In this document: positions 10,169-20,055 of the stretch, one piece after another | Position numbering within the stretch: position 1 is the stretch's first letter | Layout of the letters: every line of letters begins with the position of its first letter | DNA from: Lota lota | Lineage: Eukaryota; Chordata; Actinopteri; Gadiformes; Lotidae | DNA length: 64,000 nucleotides | Assembly: GCA_026745465.1 (NCBI GenBank) | Contig: JACYXH010000473.1 | Coordinates: 8,456,859-8,520,858, forward strand | Reading direction: 5' to 3' | The notes under the pieces: generated by a model | The model's input: the letters and a program-made list of their open reading frames with translations, nothing else | Told to the model about the DNA's origin: nothing | The model's database searches: none | Program-made: the position numbers and the translations under genes

Positions 10169-12298
10169 CTCTATGTCTTTCTTTAATTGGGCGTGAGCGT
10201 CAAACTCTTTGCGGATCTCCTCCCTCCTGGCGGCGATGGTGTTCCTCATAGCAACCATCTGCTCCCTCAGGTGCTCCTTCTCTGTCTTTTAGTGCAGAAC
10301 GACTCAATGAAAACCCGGCGAGAGACAGAATATAGCACTAGTGTGGACGGAAAGAGGCTTGGGATGAAGAGCGGCATTTGATCAAATAAATAGTTGAAAC
10401 GTTGTGGGGCACTAAAGGTCACTGAACTGGCTTCCTGTTTGCTAGAAAATTGAGCTCAGAATATCCCTCATAGTTTACACAGCACTAAATAGTTGATGAC
10501 CAAAATACATCTTTGATCTGCTGACGTGTTATGAGCCCACGAGAGATCTCAGGTCAAGAGGGGCCGGCCTGCTCACTGTTCCCAGGGCTTCAAACCAAAC
10601 ATGGGGAGGCATATCTCCCTTCCTACTCCCACAACATGGGAGACACGTTTCCTCCCCCCCCCCATCTTTCCATTTGACGTCACCTTCAACCCAAACACTT
10701 CTTCGTCGTTAATATATTTTTCCCAAAGCTACCTTTGCCTCCTGCATGGCCTTCCCGTTGGGATTCTCCAGCTCTCCTTTGAGCTCCTCTTTCCTCTGCT
10801 TCAGCTCGCTGACCAGCTTCTCCTCCGGCACCCCGTGGCTCTCAGCGCGGTGGCCCTCCATCTTTTTGCGGTACTCGATGTACCCCGCCAGCACCCTACA
10901 GAGCTCCTTGTCTTCCTGGTCGACGCTGTGATGCAGCGCCACCGTGTGGCCGTGGGCCGACTTGCAGAGCGACCACAGCTCCTGGAAACGACTCTGGCAC
11001 TGGCTGAGGTCCTCTTCCATGGCTGAGGTCCACCTCAAGACAGCCCTCACCTCCAGCTCGGCTTTCTCGTTGCTCTTCTCGGCGTCCCTCAGAACGGTCT
11101 GGGAAATAAATCAAGACATCTGGTGTTCTGTCACGTGTTCGCCACAAGTGTAGCTGTTTGTTGTTTGCCAAACACACTGGTTATACTTCTACACTCAATA
11201 TTAATATATATATTACTTTATTATATTACAGCATATATATAGCTCTCTAAGAGGCGCCACTGATTCGGAGTGAATCCGAGTGATGGGTGTGGTGGAAAAA
11301 TGACTCAAGGCCCATCCTGAGGTCAGCTTGCTAAAACTAACTAATTCCGATATGCACACTACAATGGCTTATCTGTCTTTTTGACTTTCTACCTCCCCAC
11401 AGATGTCCGTTTATCCTGTATTCCTGTATGGTGCCCTGTTCCCATATGAGAAAACTCCTTTTTCTATAACAATGTATCTGTGCCTGGCCTTGACTGTATG
11501 CTCTCTTCCTAAACCAGGTGTCCAGCTTTAATTGGGCATCGAACCTATTATAGACAGTCCAATGGCGCCATCTAGTGTCATATCTGAGATACTGTTTGCC
11601 CGACTTTATAAAAAGGCGTCCCTCCTGTCTTCGGGGCGCCCTTTCTCGAGAACTCTGCTCTATGCTGAGTTGCCTTTGAAACTGTGCCTTTTGCGTGCTG
11701 CAGCGTGTGAAATAAAATCTTTTACGGATATCCATTTTGTCTTAGCCTTAAACGAGCCAGCCATCGTCTCTAAATTTTCTACTACATGGGTCAGAGCAAA
11801 ATAAGAAATAAAATCCAGACGGACATTATGGGTGCAAGAGTGACCCCTCTTGGCGAAATGGTACCATTGTTTTTAGAGACCTGCTCTCCAGGGATACGTT
11901 TTATACTATTATATTTGGTGGACATATTTGACAACTTTTAAACATTCAACTGCTGAGATATGGGCGCTCTAAAATAAAAAACAATTCCTACAATAAAAAT
12001 AGGTATTATCCACAAATATTATGTGACGTGAATACCTAATTACCTATATACATGTGTAAAAATGTATGCCGTTACAAAGCTGAACTTCCATGTCGGGTCT
12101 TGACCACCGGGTCTTGGCCCGGTTACCGGGCCAAAATACAGATACTATGTGACGTGAATACCTAATTACCCATATGCGTTACCTGAAGTGAGCCGAGCTG
12201 GGTTTGCTCGTGCTCGAGGTCCGCCATCTTGGCGCGGACTTGCTGACTGATGTCCTCCAAAGCTTCGGCTAAGGAAGAAGCCGCTGGCTCTGTGTGCT
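10169..12298 (-). CDS. Unrecognised coiled-coil protein, exons 2-4
   Basis: Three minus-strand exons with matching phases: 12298-12183 (116 nt, EDISQQVRAKMADLEHEQ), 11098-10733 (366 nt, 122 codons, including LQELW-type stretches, HHSVDQEDKELCRVLAGYIE and KQRKEELKGELEN) and 10285-10169 (117 nt, TEKEHLREQMVAMRNTIAAR). Splice sites are canonical (TTTCCCAG acceptor; GTAACG, GTAGCT and GTATCT donors). With exon 1 (23,422-23,449) the frame gives about 209 residues. Composition is rich in Glu, Lys, Gln and Leu with heptad spacing, so a coiled coil is likely; no catalytic motif is seen. The protein is not identified. Intron 1 contains a complete ERV and intron 2 a solo LTR. Confidence 0.6.
11284..11790 (+). 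mobile_element. Solo LTR related to the ERV, opposite orientation, with TGGG target duplication
   Basis: The LTR spans 11288-11786, begins TGTGGTGGAAAAATGACT and ends CTACTACA. It is flanked by TGGG at 11284-11287 and 11787-11790. It resembles the ERV LTR read on the other strand but is shorter (499 against 560 bp) and clearly diverged. A TATAAAAAGG box lies near 11,609 and an AATAAA near 11,710. No internal retroviral sequence adjoins it, so it is a recombined solo LTR in intron 2 of the coiled-coil gene. Confidence 0.85.
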
Positions 12299-12313
12299 CT
12301 GGGACTTGATGAC

Positions 12314-12873
12314 TGTTGTAGCAAATTTTACAACTCGTGGCTGGGCTAATTCAAAAGGCTAAGACAAATGGATTTTCGTAGTTGGTTTATTTCATATGCT
12401 GCAGCACACAAAAGACGCAGTTTCAAAGGCAACTCCACACTGGGCAGAGTTCTCGAGAAAAGGCGCGCCGAGCAAAGGAGGGAACCCCTTTTTGTAGAGT
12501 AAACAACATGTAAAGATAAACACTAGATGATGCCATCATCCATAACTGGTTCAATGCATAGCTAAGGCCAGACCCCTGGTCGTAGCTCAGCATAAATGGC
12601 GCCACCTATTATTTATGGCGGGTACAACGTACGGTCAGGGCAACGCATGTTTTAACGAGACACAATGTTTAGGAAGAGGCGCTTGCCCAGGACGTTCTCC
12701 CATGAGAACGTAAACAATGTCTAGGGAGAGGAAAAACATGCACCTGTGGGGAGTTAGATAGTTAAAAAGATATATATGCTACTATGGTGTGCACATAACA
12801 ATTTGAGCGCTTAACCCAACTAGTTTAGGAAAGTTAACTTAGGAATAGGGCCTGAAGTCATTTTTCCACCACA
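12314..12873 (-). repeat. ERV 3' LTR
   Basis: 560 bp. Read on the minus strand it begins TGTGGTGG and ends GCTACAACA, giving TG...CA ends. It contains a TACAAAAAGG TATA-like box and an AATAAA polyadenylation signal near 12,380-12,390. By eye it is indistinguishable from 22,732-23,291. Confidence 0.95.
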
Positions 12874-12884
12874 ATTCCCCCCTT
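12874..12884 (-). other. ERV polypurine tract
   Basis: Minus-strand AAAGGGGGGAAT directly abuts the 3' LTR start, the expected place for plus-strand DNA priming. It is followed upstream by the perfect palindrome CGATCATATATGATCG. The remaining sequence to 13,142 is non-coding. Confidence 0.85.
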
Positions 12885-13142
12885 TCGATCATATATGATC
12901 GACCAAAAGGAAAATGACTAAGAAGAGTAAACAATGCAGTAATACAAAAGCAAGCAACATCGCACAGTAATACAGTAATAGAAAATCAAGAAAAATAGGC
13001 TAATAGAAAAACATAGTAACACTCAGTGCTGGCCAACGCGCATATGGCTTCTTGAAAAACCCCATAAGGTCAGGACTTTAAACCCGCCTTTTTGATGGGG
13101 AAAAAGGCGCGATATGTTTGCACAGCCAGCGGATAGTACAAG

Positions 13143-14657
13143 CTAAACAAGGTCATCATCAGAGGAGGAGGCAGAGTCAGAGACAGTGTAAGGAGGGGGA
13201 CGGTTGGTACGGGACGAGGTAGTGGACAACAGAGGAGAGCACTCGCGCTGGGCAAATGTGTGTCCCATCGGAGGTGCAGAGGGTAATTGGCCCACTGTGC
13301 GCTCGATGGTGCGGATGACGAGGCTGCGAACACAGGGAACAATACAACAGCCGCACGTGGCGAGTATGGCTGCACCGATGGAGAGCGAAGCGAAGAGAGA
13401 TAATGCTAAATCCTTCCAACGTCCGAACCACATAGCCATCATATTTCCGAAAGGGTCAGTCACCCCCGAGTTTTCTGCCAGCTCCTCGGACAGGGCCGTA
13501 AGGCCCGCCAGTCCTTTGGTTATCGAGCCGTCCGGAGCGGTGTTATTGGGGATGAACGTACAACAATTGTCCCCAAACATCGTACAAACGCCTCCTTTCT
13601 CTGCCAGCAGCATGTCCAGTGCAATTCTATTTTGCCAGGTCATGAGGCTGGTTTTGTCTAGCTGCTCGTGAATACCACGGACCGAATCACGAGTGAAATT
13701 AATAAATCGCTGTTGATTATAATAAATGTAATTTATCCAGTCTACATTTTTGTTCGTAGTTGACCACCAAAAGAGGATGGACTCGAAACCTGCCGCGATC
13801 TGGTTTCTAGCCTTAAATTCATCAGGGACCCCTCTCGGAACACCAATGCCATCTATGTACACATGTTTGTCAAAGCTACCGCCTGGGTTTGAGCGACGGG
13901 CACGATGTAGAATGGAGGGGTCCATACGCTGTAAGGTAACGGGATTAATGGGTAAGACATAAAAGGGCATGATGAGCTGTACCATCGCACAAGTTCCCGT
14001 CCACCGTTTCGGGAGGAAAGAGAAAATGGCGGCCCCCCCACAATACCACCAAACGTCGGCTCTGGACAGGGATTGGTCTGTGAACAAGGCGGAGGAATAC
14101 GGGCTGAGTCTATCAGTGACGTCGGTGGTGGAGGCGCACCACCGGAGAGTGCCTACAGTCACCCCTCCAAGGAGAGTGCGGGAGTGGCAGGTGTAATTGG
14201 CCATAACAGGCCTGAAATAGGGAGGTTTGTGCCGCTCTGTGATGGGCAGTGAGTGGTGGTACGGGGCACAAGACACACTAACGGGCAAGTCCGTAAACAA
14301 GGACAGTACACAATTGTACCCAGCCAGATTAGTTTGTGGGTCGACATATAACGGCATTGTGCCCAGAAGGGGACGGGCCGGGGCGCATGCGACACACTCA
14401 GAGACCTGTAAGTCTCCAGCTGAGAACAACATCCAGTCTAACCAGATATTCTCCGATACAAACCCAGTTTCTAGGGCCACAGTCTCTCTGGAGTTGTTAA
14501 CCTGGACACTGTAAAAAGGATTATCAGTCAAGCCTGCATCGGGCCGTCCAAGTGGGGAGTCGGGTGAGCCTAGGGTCGCGGTAGGAGGAACGCGGACGTC
14601 AAGGAAGAAGACCCCTATTGGGTCTTTTCCTTCCATGGAGATCCCTATAGAGAACAA
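13143..14657 (-). CDS. env: ERV envelope, distal frame (C-terminal SU plus transmembrane subunit)
   Basis: 504-codon frame. Visible: a furin-type site RARR at about residues 252-255; N-glycosylation sequons; the CX6CC motif of gammaretroviral-type TM at about 358-366, usually disulphide-linking SU and TM; a hydrophobic membrane anchor at about 418-442; and a cytoplasmic tail with PPPY at about 488. It begins without its own signal peptide, which fits it being the continuation of the upstream frame at 14,645-15,874. The first codon used by this frame is a TTG, so independent initiation is doubtful. The 13-nt overlap with the upstream frame implies a -1 change. Confidence 0.85.
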   Translation of the reverse strand: MFSIGISMEGKDPIGVFFLDVRVPPTATLGSPDSPLGRPDAGLTDNPFYSVQVNNSRETVALETGFVSENIWLDWMLFSAGDLQVSECVACAPARPLLGTMPLYVDPQTNLAGYNCVLSLFTDLPVSVSCAPYHHSLPITERHKPPYFRPVMANYTCHSRTLLGGVTVGTLRWCASTTDVTDRLSPYSSALFTDQSLSRADVWWYCGGAAIFSFLPKRWTGTCAMVQLIMPFYVLPINPVTLQRMDPSILHRARRSNPGGSFDKHVYIDGIGVPRGVPDEFKARNQIAAGFESILFWWSTTNKNVDWINYIYYNQQRFINFTRDSVRGIHEQLDKTSLMTWQNRIALDMLLAEKGGVCTMFGDNCCTFIPNNTAPDGSITKGLAGLTALSEELAENSGVTDPFGNMMAMWFGRWKDLALSLFASLSIGAAILATCGCCIVPCVRSLVIRTIERTVGQLPSAPPMGHTFAQRECSPLLSTTSSRTNRPPPYTVSDSASSSDDDLV

Positions 14658-15874
14658 TCGGGAATCTGTACGTGTGGGACTTTCAGGGTAATGAGTAAGG
14701 GATCACAGTCAATGGCTGAACATGTTCGAACTACCCTGCCAGCTTTAACGATTGAGAGACGTGTTTTTAGGCTGCGATCGCTCCCCGCAGGCATAGGATA
14801 CCCCCAGTCTCTATGTGACGTGGTCCAACATGCATTTTGCCAGTTAGCGCAATCTCTGTCGCTCTGTGTATTTGCGGACATATAACATATGTAAACATGT
14901 TTCTCCCGTATCCGTCGCTTCACGAATGGGCTCTTACAGACAACTATAGTGCAAAGGTCTATCTCTACTGTGGCCGTTACCCCCTCAGTGAACGTAAGGT
15001 TAATGGCCCCCGGTTGCCAACGTTTGGCGCTGTTGTTGTTAATTGCGGCGGATGCGAGGGTAGATGCGCAAATAAGAAGGAGAAGTGCCGCGGGGAAGAC
15101 CAGGGGTCCGGGGCGTCTACACCGGGCTGGTCGATTACTCCCTTTTCTCGGGGCACGGCGAGTAGTGTAGAGGACGCATGACCAAGAGGTCACTAAGGCG
15201 ATTGCAAACGCGAACATACCCCATCCAATTTCTATTAGTGTGAGGTATGGGGACGAAGATATGACCGGGGTTACTGGTGCTAAGGTCGGGGTTCCTATGG
15301 TAATGTTGTTTGGGCCGCTACGGCGGTGGTGATTGGGAAGGTTGGTCGTGGTTGTGGCGGATAGACCTCTAGACATGTGAAAGAACAGGCAAAATAAACA
15401 AAGGAGTATAATAGTCAGACCCATAAGCCACGCCCATGGTCCCGGCGTGGCCTTTCTATACCAGGTGCACGTTGTGGCCATGGGACAGTCAATGTGGCAG
15501 GTAGGCACTGGTGATGGGTCTCCTGGCTTCGGGTCACAGCCAACCCACTGGATGTCAGGTGCTGTGGAGGGAGATGATTCTTCATCCCTGGAGTCCGATG
15601 CAGGGTAGAGGCCCGTCCTTGTTGGAACGGCTACCAGCGTCAGTTTATGATTTTGGAGGCAGAGCACGTCGTACACCTTCTTTGTGTTAGGTGTGGGAGC
15701 GTGTGTGCATGGGCAAATCAGTTTTGTTAAGGGGCTGGTGTGGGCGTCTGGACCGCTCCTTTGTACTTCTTGCAGTGGGAGGCATGGACCCATGACTGTC
15801 GCTCCCCCACCTTCACCGCCGTGTGTGTGGTAAGGAGGACTTGGAAGGGTCCCAGCCATCGTGGTGATTTCCAT
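14645..15874 (-). CDS. env: ERV envelope, proximal frame (leader and N-terminal SU)
   Basis: 409-codon frame overlapping the end of pol by 148 nt, as usual for retroviral env made from spliced mRNA. It contains three hydrophobic stretches, at about residues 148-170, 207-235 and 250-272; the last ends LICASTLASA and looks like a signal peptide with a cleavage site. A cysteine-rich ectodomain follows. The frame ends in TAG just after the start of the overlapping distal frame. Whether the long hydrophobic leader is translated, or initiation is further in, cannot be decided from sequence. Confidence 0.75.
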   Translation of the reverse strand: MEITTMAGTLPSPPYHTHGGEGGGATVMGPCLPLQEVQRSGPDAHTSPLTKLICPCTHAPTPNTKKVYDVLCLQNHKLTLVAVPTRTGLYPASDSRDEESSPSTAPDIQWVGCDPKPGDPSPVPTCHIDCPMATTCTWYRKATPGPWAWLMGLTIILLCLFCLFFHMSRGLSATTTTNLPNHHRRSGPNNITIGTPTLAPVTPVISSSPYLTLIEIGWGMFAFAIALVTSWSCVLYTTRRAPRKGSNRPARCRRPGPLVFPAALLLLICASTLASAAINNNSAKRWQPGAINLTFTEGVTATVEIDLCTIVVCKSPFVKRRIREKHVYICYMSANTQSDRDCANWQNACWTTSHRDWGYPMPAGSDRSLKTRLSIVKAGRVVRTCSAIDCDPLLITLKVPHVQIPDCSL

Positions 15875-18800
15875 GTTTTCCGTCTGAAATCCCTTATGAC
15901 TACCAGGTCACCTGGCTGGATGGAGTGCAGCGGGTGCTCAGCTTTCTGGGGCAGCGCCGCTTTCACCTGGAGCCGTACCTGTGAGAGAGCGTTAGACAAG
16001 GAGACACAATATTGTAACATTTCATCTTCACACAATGTAGTGGAAGGAATCGTCTGCTTTCCTGGTGCCGCTGTACCTACAGGAGGTGGGTTAGCAAACA
16101 AAACTTCAAAGGGCGAGAGTTTGGTTCTTGTTCTGACTCTCATTCTCATGTACATCAAAGCAAGAGGGAGCGCCTTCGTCCAGGGTAGGCCTGTCTCTGT
16201 GCCGATTTTCGCGAGCTTTGCCTTTAATGTGCCGTTCTCACGTTCCACTGCACCACCGCTCTGTGGGTGGTACGAGCAATGGTATTTGAGGTCGATGCCG
16301 AGGTAGGTGCCGATCTCTTTGATGGCCTGGTTAACAAAGTGTGAGCCGTTGTCGCTAGATAGTTTTGCGGGAATGCCCCATCGTGGCACAATTTCCGTTA
16401 GTAGTGCTTTTGCAACTACTCCTGCCGTTGCCTTTGAGGCGGGGAACGCTTCAACCCATTTAGACCACATGTCGACCATCACAAGGCAATAGCGTTTGCC
16501 TTCCGATGGGCCTAGTTCAACAAAATCCATCATGATGTGTTCGAATGGGCGTGTTGGGCTGTCGTGTGCTGCGTGTTCGACCCTCTGTCCTCGGCCTATG
16601 TTATGATTGGCGCAAATGACGCAGGCCTGACAATATTTTTGTGCGTATGTAGAAAACCCTATGGTGTACCAATCCTGTTGGATAAGATCCATCATCCCCC
16701 CTTTTGACACGTGGTCGAGCCCATGTGTCAATTTAGCATAGGCGGGGAACATGGCCACTGGGAGGCATGGCTTCCCTGTAGGGCCTGTCCAATGGCCGTC
16801 GACAAACACCGCCCCCCTTTTGTGCCACCGTGCACGCTCGTCGGAGGTGGAGAGGTCCTGGACCTCAGCGACAGACGCAGCCACATGACCGACCGGAGTA
16901 GAAACGAGTGCGGTGTCAGCAGGTGGAGGTCGGGAAGCCGCGGCCTTAGCTTCTGCGTCCGCCCTATCATTACCCAGGGACACAGCGTCAGTACCGCCCG
17001 TATGTGCTGAGCATTTAACAACTGCAATCTGGGTGGGCAGGAGAATGGCATCGAGTAACGCAGATATTTTGTCATGGTACAAAATGTGTTTGCCGGATGA
17101 CGTGAGGAAGCCTCTGTGTCGCCAGAGGGCCCCGAAGTCGTGGACGACGCCGAACGCGTATTGGGAGTCGGTGTAGATGGTGACAGAGGCGCCCGCTGCC
17201 GCACGGCAGGCTTTGGCGAGGGCGACGAGTTCAGCAGCCTGCGCAGAGTAGTGAGAGGGGAGAGAGCCAGAACAAACCGTTTCATAATCAGATACCACAG
17301 AAAACCCTGCGCGCGGCAAACCTGTTTCCGGGTTTCTGGAGGCGGAGCCGTCTACGTAGAAGACATAGTCGGGGTTAGGAAGGGGAACTTCCCCTAGATC
17401 AGGACGTGGCTTACAGACCAACTGCAATTCAGCCAAACAGTGGTGCGGCTCGCCCTCTCCCTCAATAGGAAGCAGGGTGGCAGGATTGAGAACATTGCAA
17501 CGTCTAATATGTATATTGGGCAGGTCAAGGAGGATGGTATGATATTTCAACCATCGTGCCGCAGATAAATGGGACGTTTTCTGTTCTAAGAGGATCATAG
17601 AGACCGCATGTGGAACAAGCAGTGTGAGGTCGCCGTACCCCACCAAGTCTCTTGATGCCAGAACAGCTTTTTCCGCAGCCGCCACTGCTCGTAAGCAATG
17701 GGGCAGCCCCGCTGCTACGGGGTCTAATTTCGAGGAGAAATAGGCAACCGGGCGTAACCTGTTCCCATGTTGTTGGAGGAGGACTGACGTCATGCAGCCC
17801 CCTCTTTCATCCACAGTCTGGGTGAAGGGTCGCGTTGGGTCTGGAATGCCAAGTGTTGGGGCGCGCTGGAGCACCAGTTTGAGGTCTTTAAACGCTCGTT
17901 CAGCGTCCGCGGACCAGAGAACGTGGTCCGAAGCCCGGAGTCCCTTGCCATGGACGATAGACGACAGGGGACCCTCCAGGAGTGAGTAGTTGGGAATGAA
18001 CGTTCTGCAATAAGAACACATACCCAGAAAAGACAAGACTTGTTTTTTAGTTACTGGCCGTGGAATGTTGGCAATGGCATCCACCCGCGTGGATGAGAGG
18101 GCTTTCTCCCCTGGTGTGAGGTTGTGGCCTAGGAAGACAACGTCCTGGCAGACCCACTGAAGCTTCGAGAGGCTGACTTTGTGCCCCTCAGATGCCAGGT
18201 GGTGCAAGAGTCGCAGAGAATCACTCCGACACTGGTCCTTAGTTGGGGAACAAACTAACAGATCATCAACATACTGTAACAATGCAGAGCCCTGCTGTAA
18301 CAGAAGTGATTCCAAGCTTAATTTCAGTGCTTCATTGTAAATGGTAGGTGATTCGCAGTAGCCTTGTGGCAAGCGAGTCCATGTGTAGGGCTTTCCCTCG
18401 AAGTCAAAAGCGAACCAGAATTGGCTGTCTGGGTGTACAGGAATGCTAAAGAAAGCATTCGCAAGGTCCACCACTGTGAACCACCTGGTGTCAGGCGGTA
18501 TTTGGGACAAGATGGTGTACGGGTTCGGGACATTAGGTGCGCGTGCATGGACCGCCTGGTTAACGGCCTGTAAGTCCTGCACGAAACGCCATTCAACAGG
18601 TCGTCCGTCAAGCCGTGCTTTCCTAACAGGAAAAATAGGAGTTCTCACCGGAGAGTTATTACAGGGAATTATGACACCTGCGTCCACCAAAGAGGTGAAG
18701 ACGGGTGTAATGCCTGCAATGCAGTCCTGTTTCAGTGGATACTGATAACGACATGGACGGTAGTCGGATTTAGGAGTTACCACAACAGGCTGTGCATTTC

Positions 18801-20022
18801 TGACTAAACCGACGTCATATTTACTGGTCGCCCACAGTCGTGTGGGCACGTCTCGTAAGTCAGGGTGGATTGTCGAGGTCCTGGTTGCGGTCATGTCGTT
18901 TACCATGGTAGTGGTGGAGTCAATTCGTGGGAGAACATGCAATTGGGGACGCGCTGACATCATGCATGGTGCGAGGAGAGTGAGACTTAAGCGTCGAACC
19001 CCACAGGCGCGAGACACCGCTGTATCTGGATGTGAGGGATCAGTCTGCCAGTCAGTGATGTGGGTACACATGGTGACGAACGGCCCCAGGTCCCTCCATC
19101 GCATGTCCGGTGCCTTTGCCAAGGAAATATGTGGGGTAGAGTTAAACACATCAAACAATAACTGTTGTTTGGGATCCAGGCGAATCGCCATTGCTGCCTG
19201 TGTTGTTGACCAGAAAATAAATAAACCCTCAATAGCGACCTCTGGTGGCGAAAAAAATTCATTGGCATAATCAGCGTCAGGGCCCTGTGATAGGTGGGCG
19301 GTGACATGTAAACGCTCAGCCTGCATGTGTTGCAGCGCGGGACACAGCTTGAGTGTCAGACCAATGAGATGTGTTGCATCATTGTGGGACACGCCCCATT
19401 GATACACGTAGGTGGGAGGGTGTTTCAGAGTGGGGTGCGAGGCGAGCGTGTGCGTGGACGCGCATTGGGTGACAGCTATCCCTGTGGCTGTGGAGGTCAA
19501 GCAAATACCAAGTGCGAGCATGAGGTCTCTGCCTAACAGGTTAAACGGACAACATTTGCTATACAAAAAAGAATGTTTCAAGCGTGTTTGACCCGCGGGG
19601 TCTGTTAGGCTACCATATACACATGACATGGGAATAGTAAATACTTCTTTTATGCCCACTCCCGAAGCCCCAAGTGACACCACAAATCGGCCTGACTCTT
19701 TAACATTAGGATGATCGTTTAATGTTAACACGCTGTTTGTGGCCCCCGAATCAACAATAAAAGTGGTGTCCTTTCCGTTTACACACATTGTTGTTAACGG
19801 TAGCTTCTGATATGCATCTGAAACCATGTGTGCATATGTCCCTGTGGCATTCTGTCTTTCTACTCTCTCAAGCCTTTCTAGCGTTTTAACAATCTGTGTG
19901 TACACGTCAGTAGATGTTGTCAATAGGTTAGTATGTGTTGTGGAAGCAAGCAGTTCTTCATTGCGGTGTGCGTGTGGGTGTTTGTTACCGCCTTTTCGTC
20001 CGTCCTCGTCCGGTCGCACCAT
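15727..20022 (-). CDS. pol: ERV pol: protease, reverse transcriptase, RNase H, integrase
   Basis: 1,431 codons in the same frame as gag, downstream of its UGA. Protease DSGA at about 91-94; RT motif A around Asp518 and YVDD at about 584-587; RNase H acidic residues around VDGSAS (~890) and TDSQ (~952); integrase HHCC zinc domain at about 1100-1137 and DDE triad near Asp1166, Asp1224 and Glu1260; C-terminal integrase domain with a PRWLGPF motif, as in gammaretroviruses. No stop or frameshift is seen. Unusual: about 240 residues (roughly 180-420) between protease and RT, containing LHVTAHLS and TPHISLAKA. The gene is longer than typical gammaretroviral pol. Confidence 0.95.
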   Translation of the reverse strand: MVRPDEDGRKGGNKHPHAHRNEELLASTTHTNLLTTSTDVYTQIVKTLERLERVERQNATGTYAHMVSDAYQKLPLTTMCVNGKDTTFIVDSGATNSVLTLNDHPNVKESGRFVVSLGASGVGIKEVFTIPMSCVYGSLTDPAGQTRLKHSFLYSKCCPFNLLGRDLMLALGICLTSTATGIAVTQCASTHTLASHPTLKHPPTYVYQWGVSHNDATHLIGLTLKLCPALQHMQAERLHVTAHLSQGPDADYANEFFSPPEVAIEGLFIFWSTTQAAMAIRLDPKQQLLFDVFNSTPHISLAKAPDMRWRDLGPFVTMCTHITDWQTDPSHPDTAVSRACGVRRLSLTLLAPCMMSARPQLHVLPRIDSTTTMVNDMTATRTSTIHPDLRDVPTRLWATSKYDVGLVRNAQPVVVTPKSDYRPCRYQYPLKQDCIAGITPVFTSLVDAGVIIPCNNSPVRTPIFPVRKARLDGRPVEWRFVQDLQAVNQAVHARAPNVPNPYTILSQIPPDTRWFTVVDLANAFFSIPVHPDSQFWFAFDFEGKPYTWTRLPQGYCESPTIYNEALKLSLESLLLQQGSALLQYVDDLLVCSPTKDQCRSDSLRLLHHLASEGHKVSLSKLQWVCQDVVFLGHNLTPGEKALSSTRVDAIANIPRPVTKKQVLSFLGMCSYCRTFIPNYSLLEGPLSSIVHGKGLRASDHVLWSADAERAFKDLKLVLQRAPTLGIPDPTRPFTQTVDERGGCMTSVLLQQHGNRLRPVAYFSSKLDPVAAGLPHCLRAVAAAEKAVLASRDLVGYGDLTLLVPHAVSMILLEQKTSHLSAARWLKYHTILLDLPNIHIRRCNVLNPATLLPIEGEGEPHHCLAELQLVCKPRPDLGEVPLPNPDYVFYVDGSASRNPETGLPRAGFSVVSDYETVCSGSLPSHYSAQAAELVALAKACRAAAGASVTIYTDSQYAFGVVHDFGALWRHRGFLTSSGKHILYHDKISALLDAILLPTQIAVVKCSAHTGGTDAVSLGNDRADAEAKAAASRPPPADTALVSTPVGHVAASVAEVQDLSTSDERARWHKRGAVFVDGHWTGPTGKPCLPVAMFPAYAKLTHGLDHVSKGGMMDLIQQDWYTIGFSTYAQKYCQACVICANHNIGRGQRVEHAAHDSPTRPFEHIMMDFVELGPSEGKRYCLVMVDMWSKWVEAFPASKATAGVVAKALLTEIVPRWGIPAKLSSDNGSHFVNQAIKEIGTYLGIDLKYHCSYHPQSGGAVERENGTLKAKLAKIGTETGLPWTKALPLALMYMRMRVRTRTKLSPFEVLFANPPPVGTAAPGKQTIPSTTLCEDEMLQYCVSLSNALSQVRLQVKAALPQKAEHPLHSIQPGDLVVIRDFRRKTWKSPRWLGPFQVLLTTHTAVKVGERQSWVHASHCKKYKGAVQTPTPAP

Positions 20023-20052
20023 CGCCTCTCCGCATGTCCACCCGGTCGCCAG

Positions 20053-20055
20053 TCA
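20053..20055 (-). promoter_or_regulatory. Gag-pol junction: in-frame UGA, probable readthrough codon
   Basis: Gag (start 21888) and pol (from 20022) are in the same frame, separated only by this TGA. The next bases are CTG, a context close to the leaky UGA-CUA signal. Suppressed stop codons are the known expression mechanism in gamma- and epsilonretroviruses, though most use UAG. The 31 nt between the UGA and the first pol methionine are open. Confidence 0.75.

Noticed and set aside
10601-11026. Plus-strand 141-codon frame
   Set aside because: Shadow of the minus-strand coiled-coil exon 10,733-11,098, which has splice sites and coding phase.
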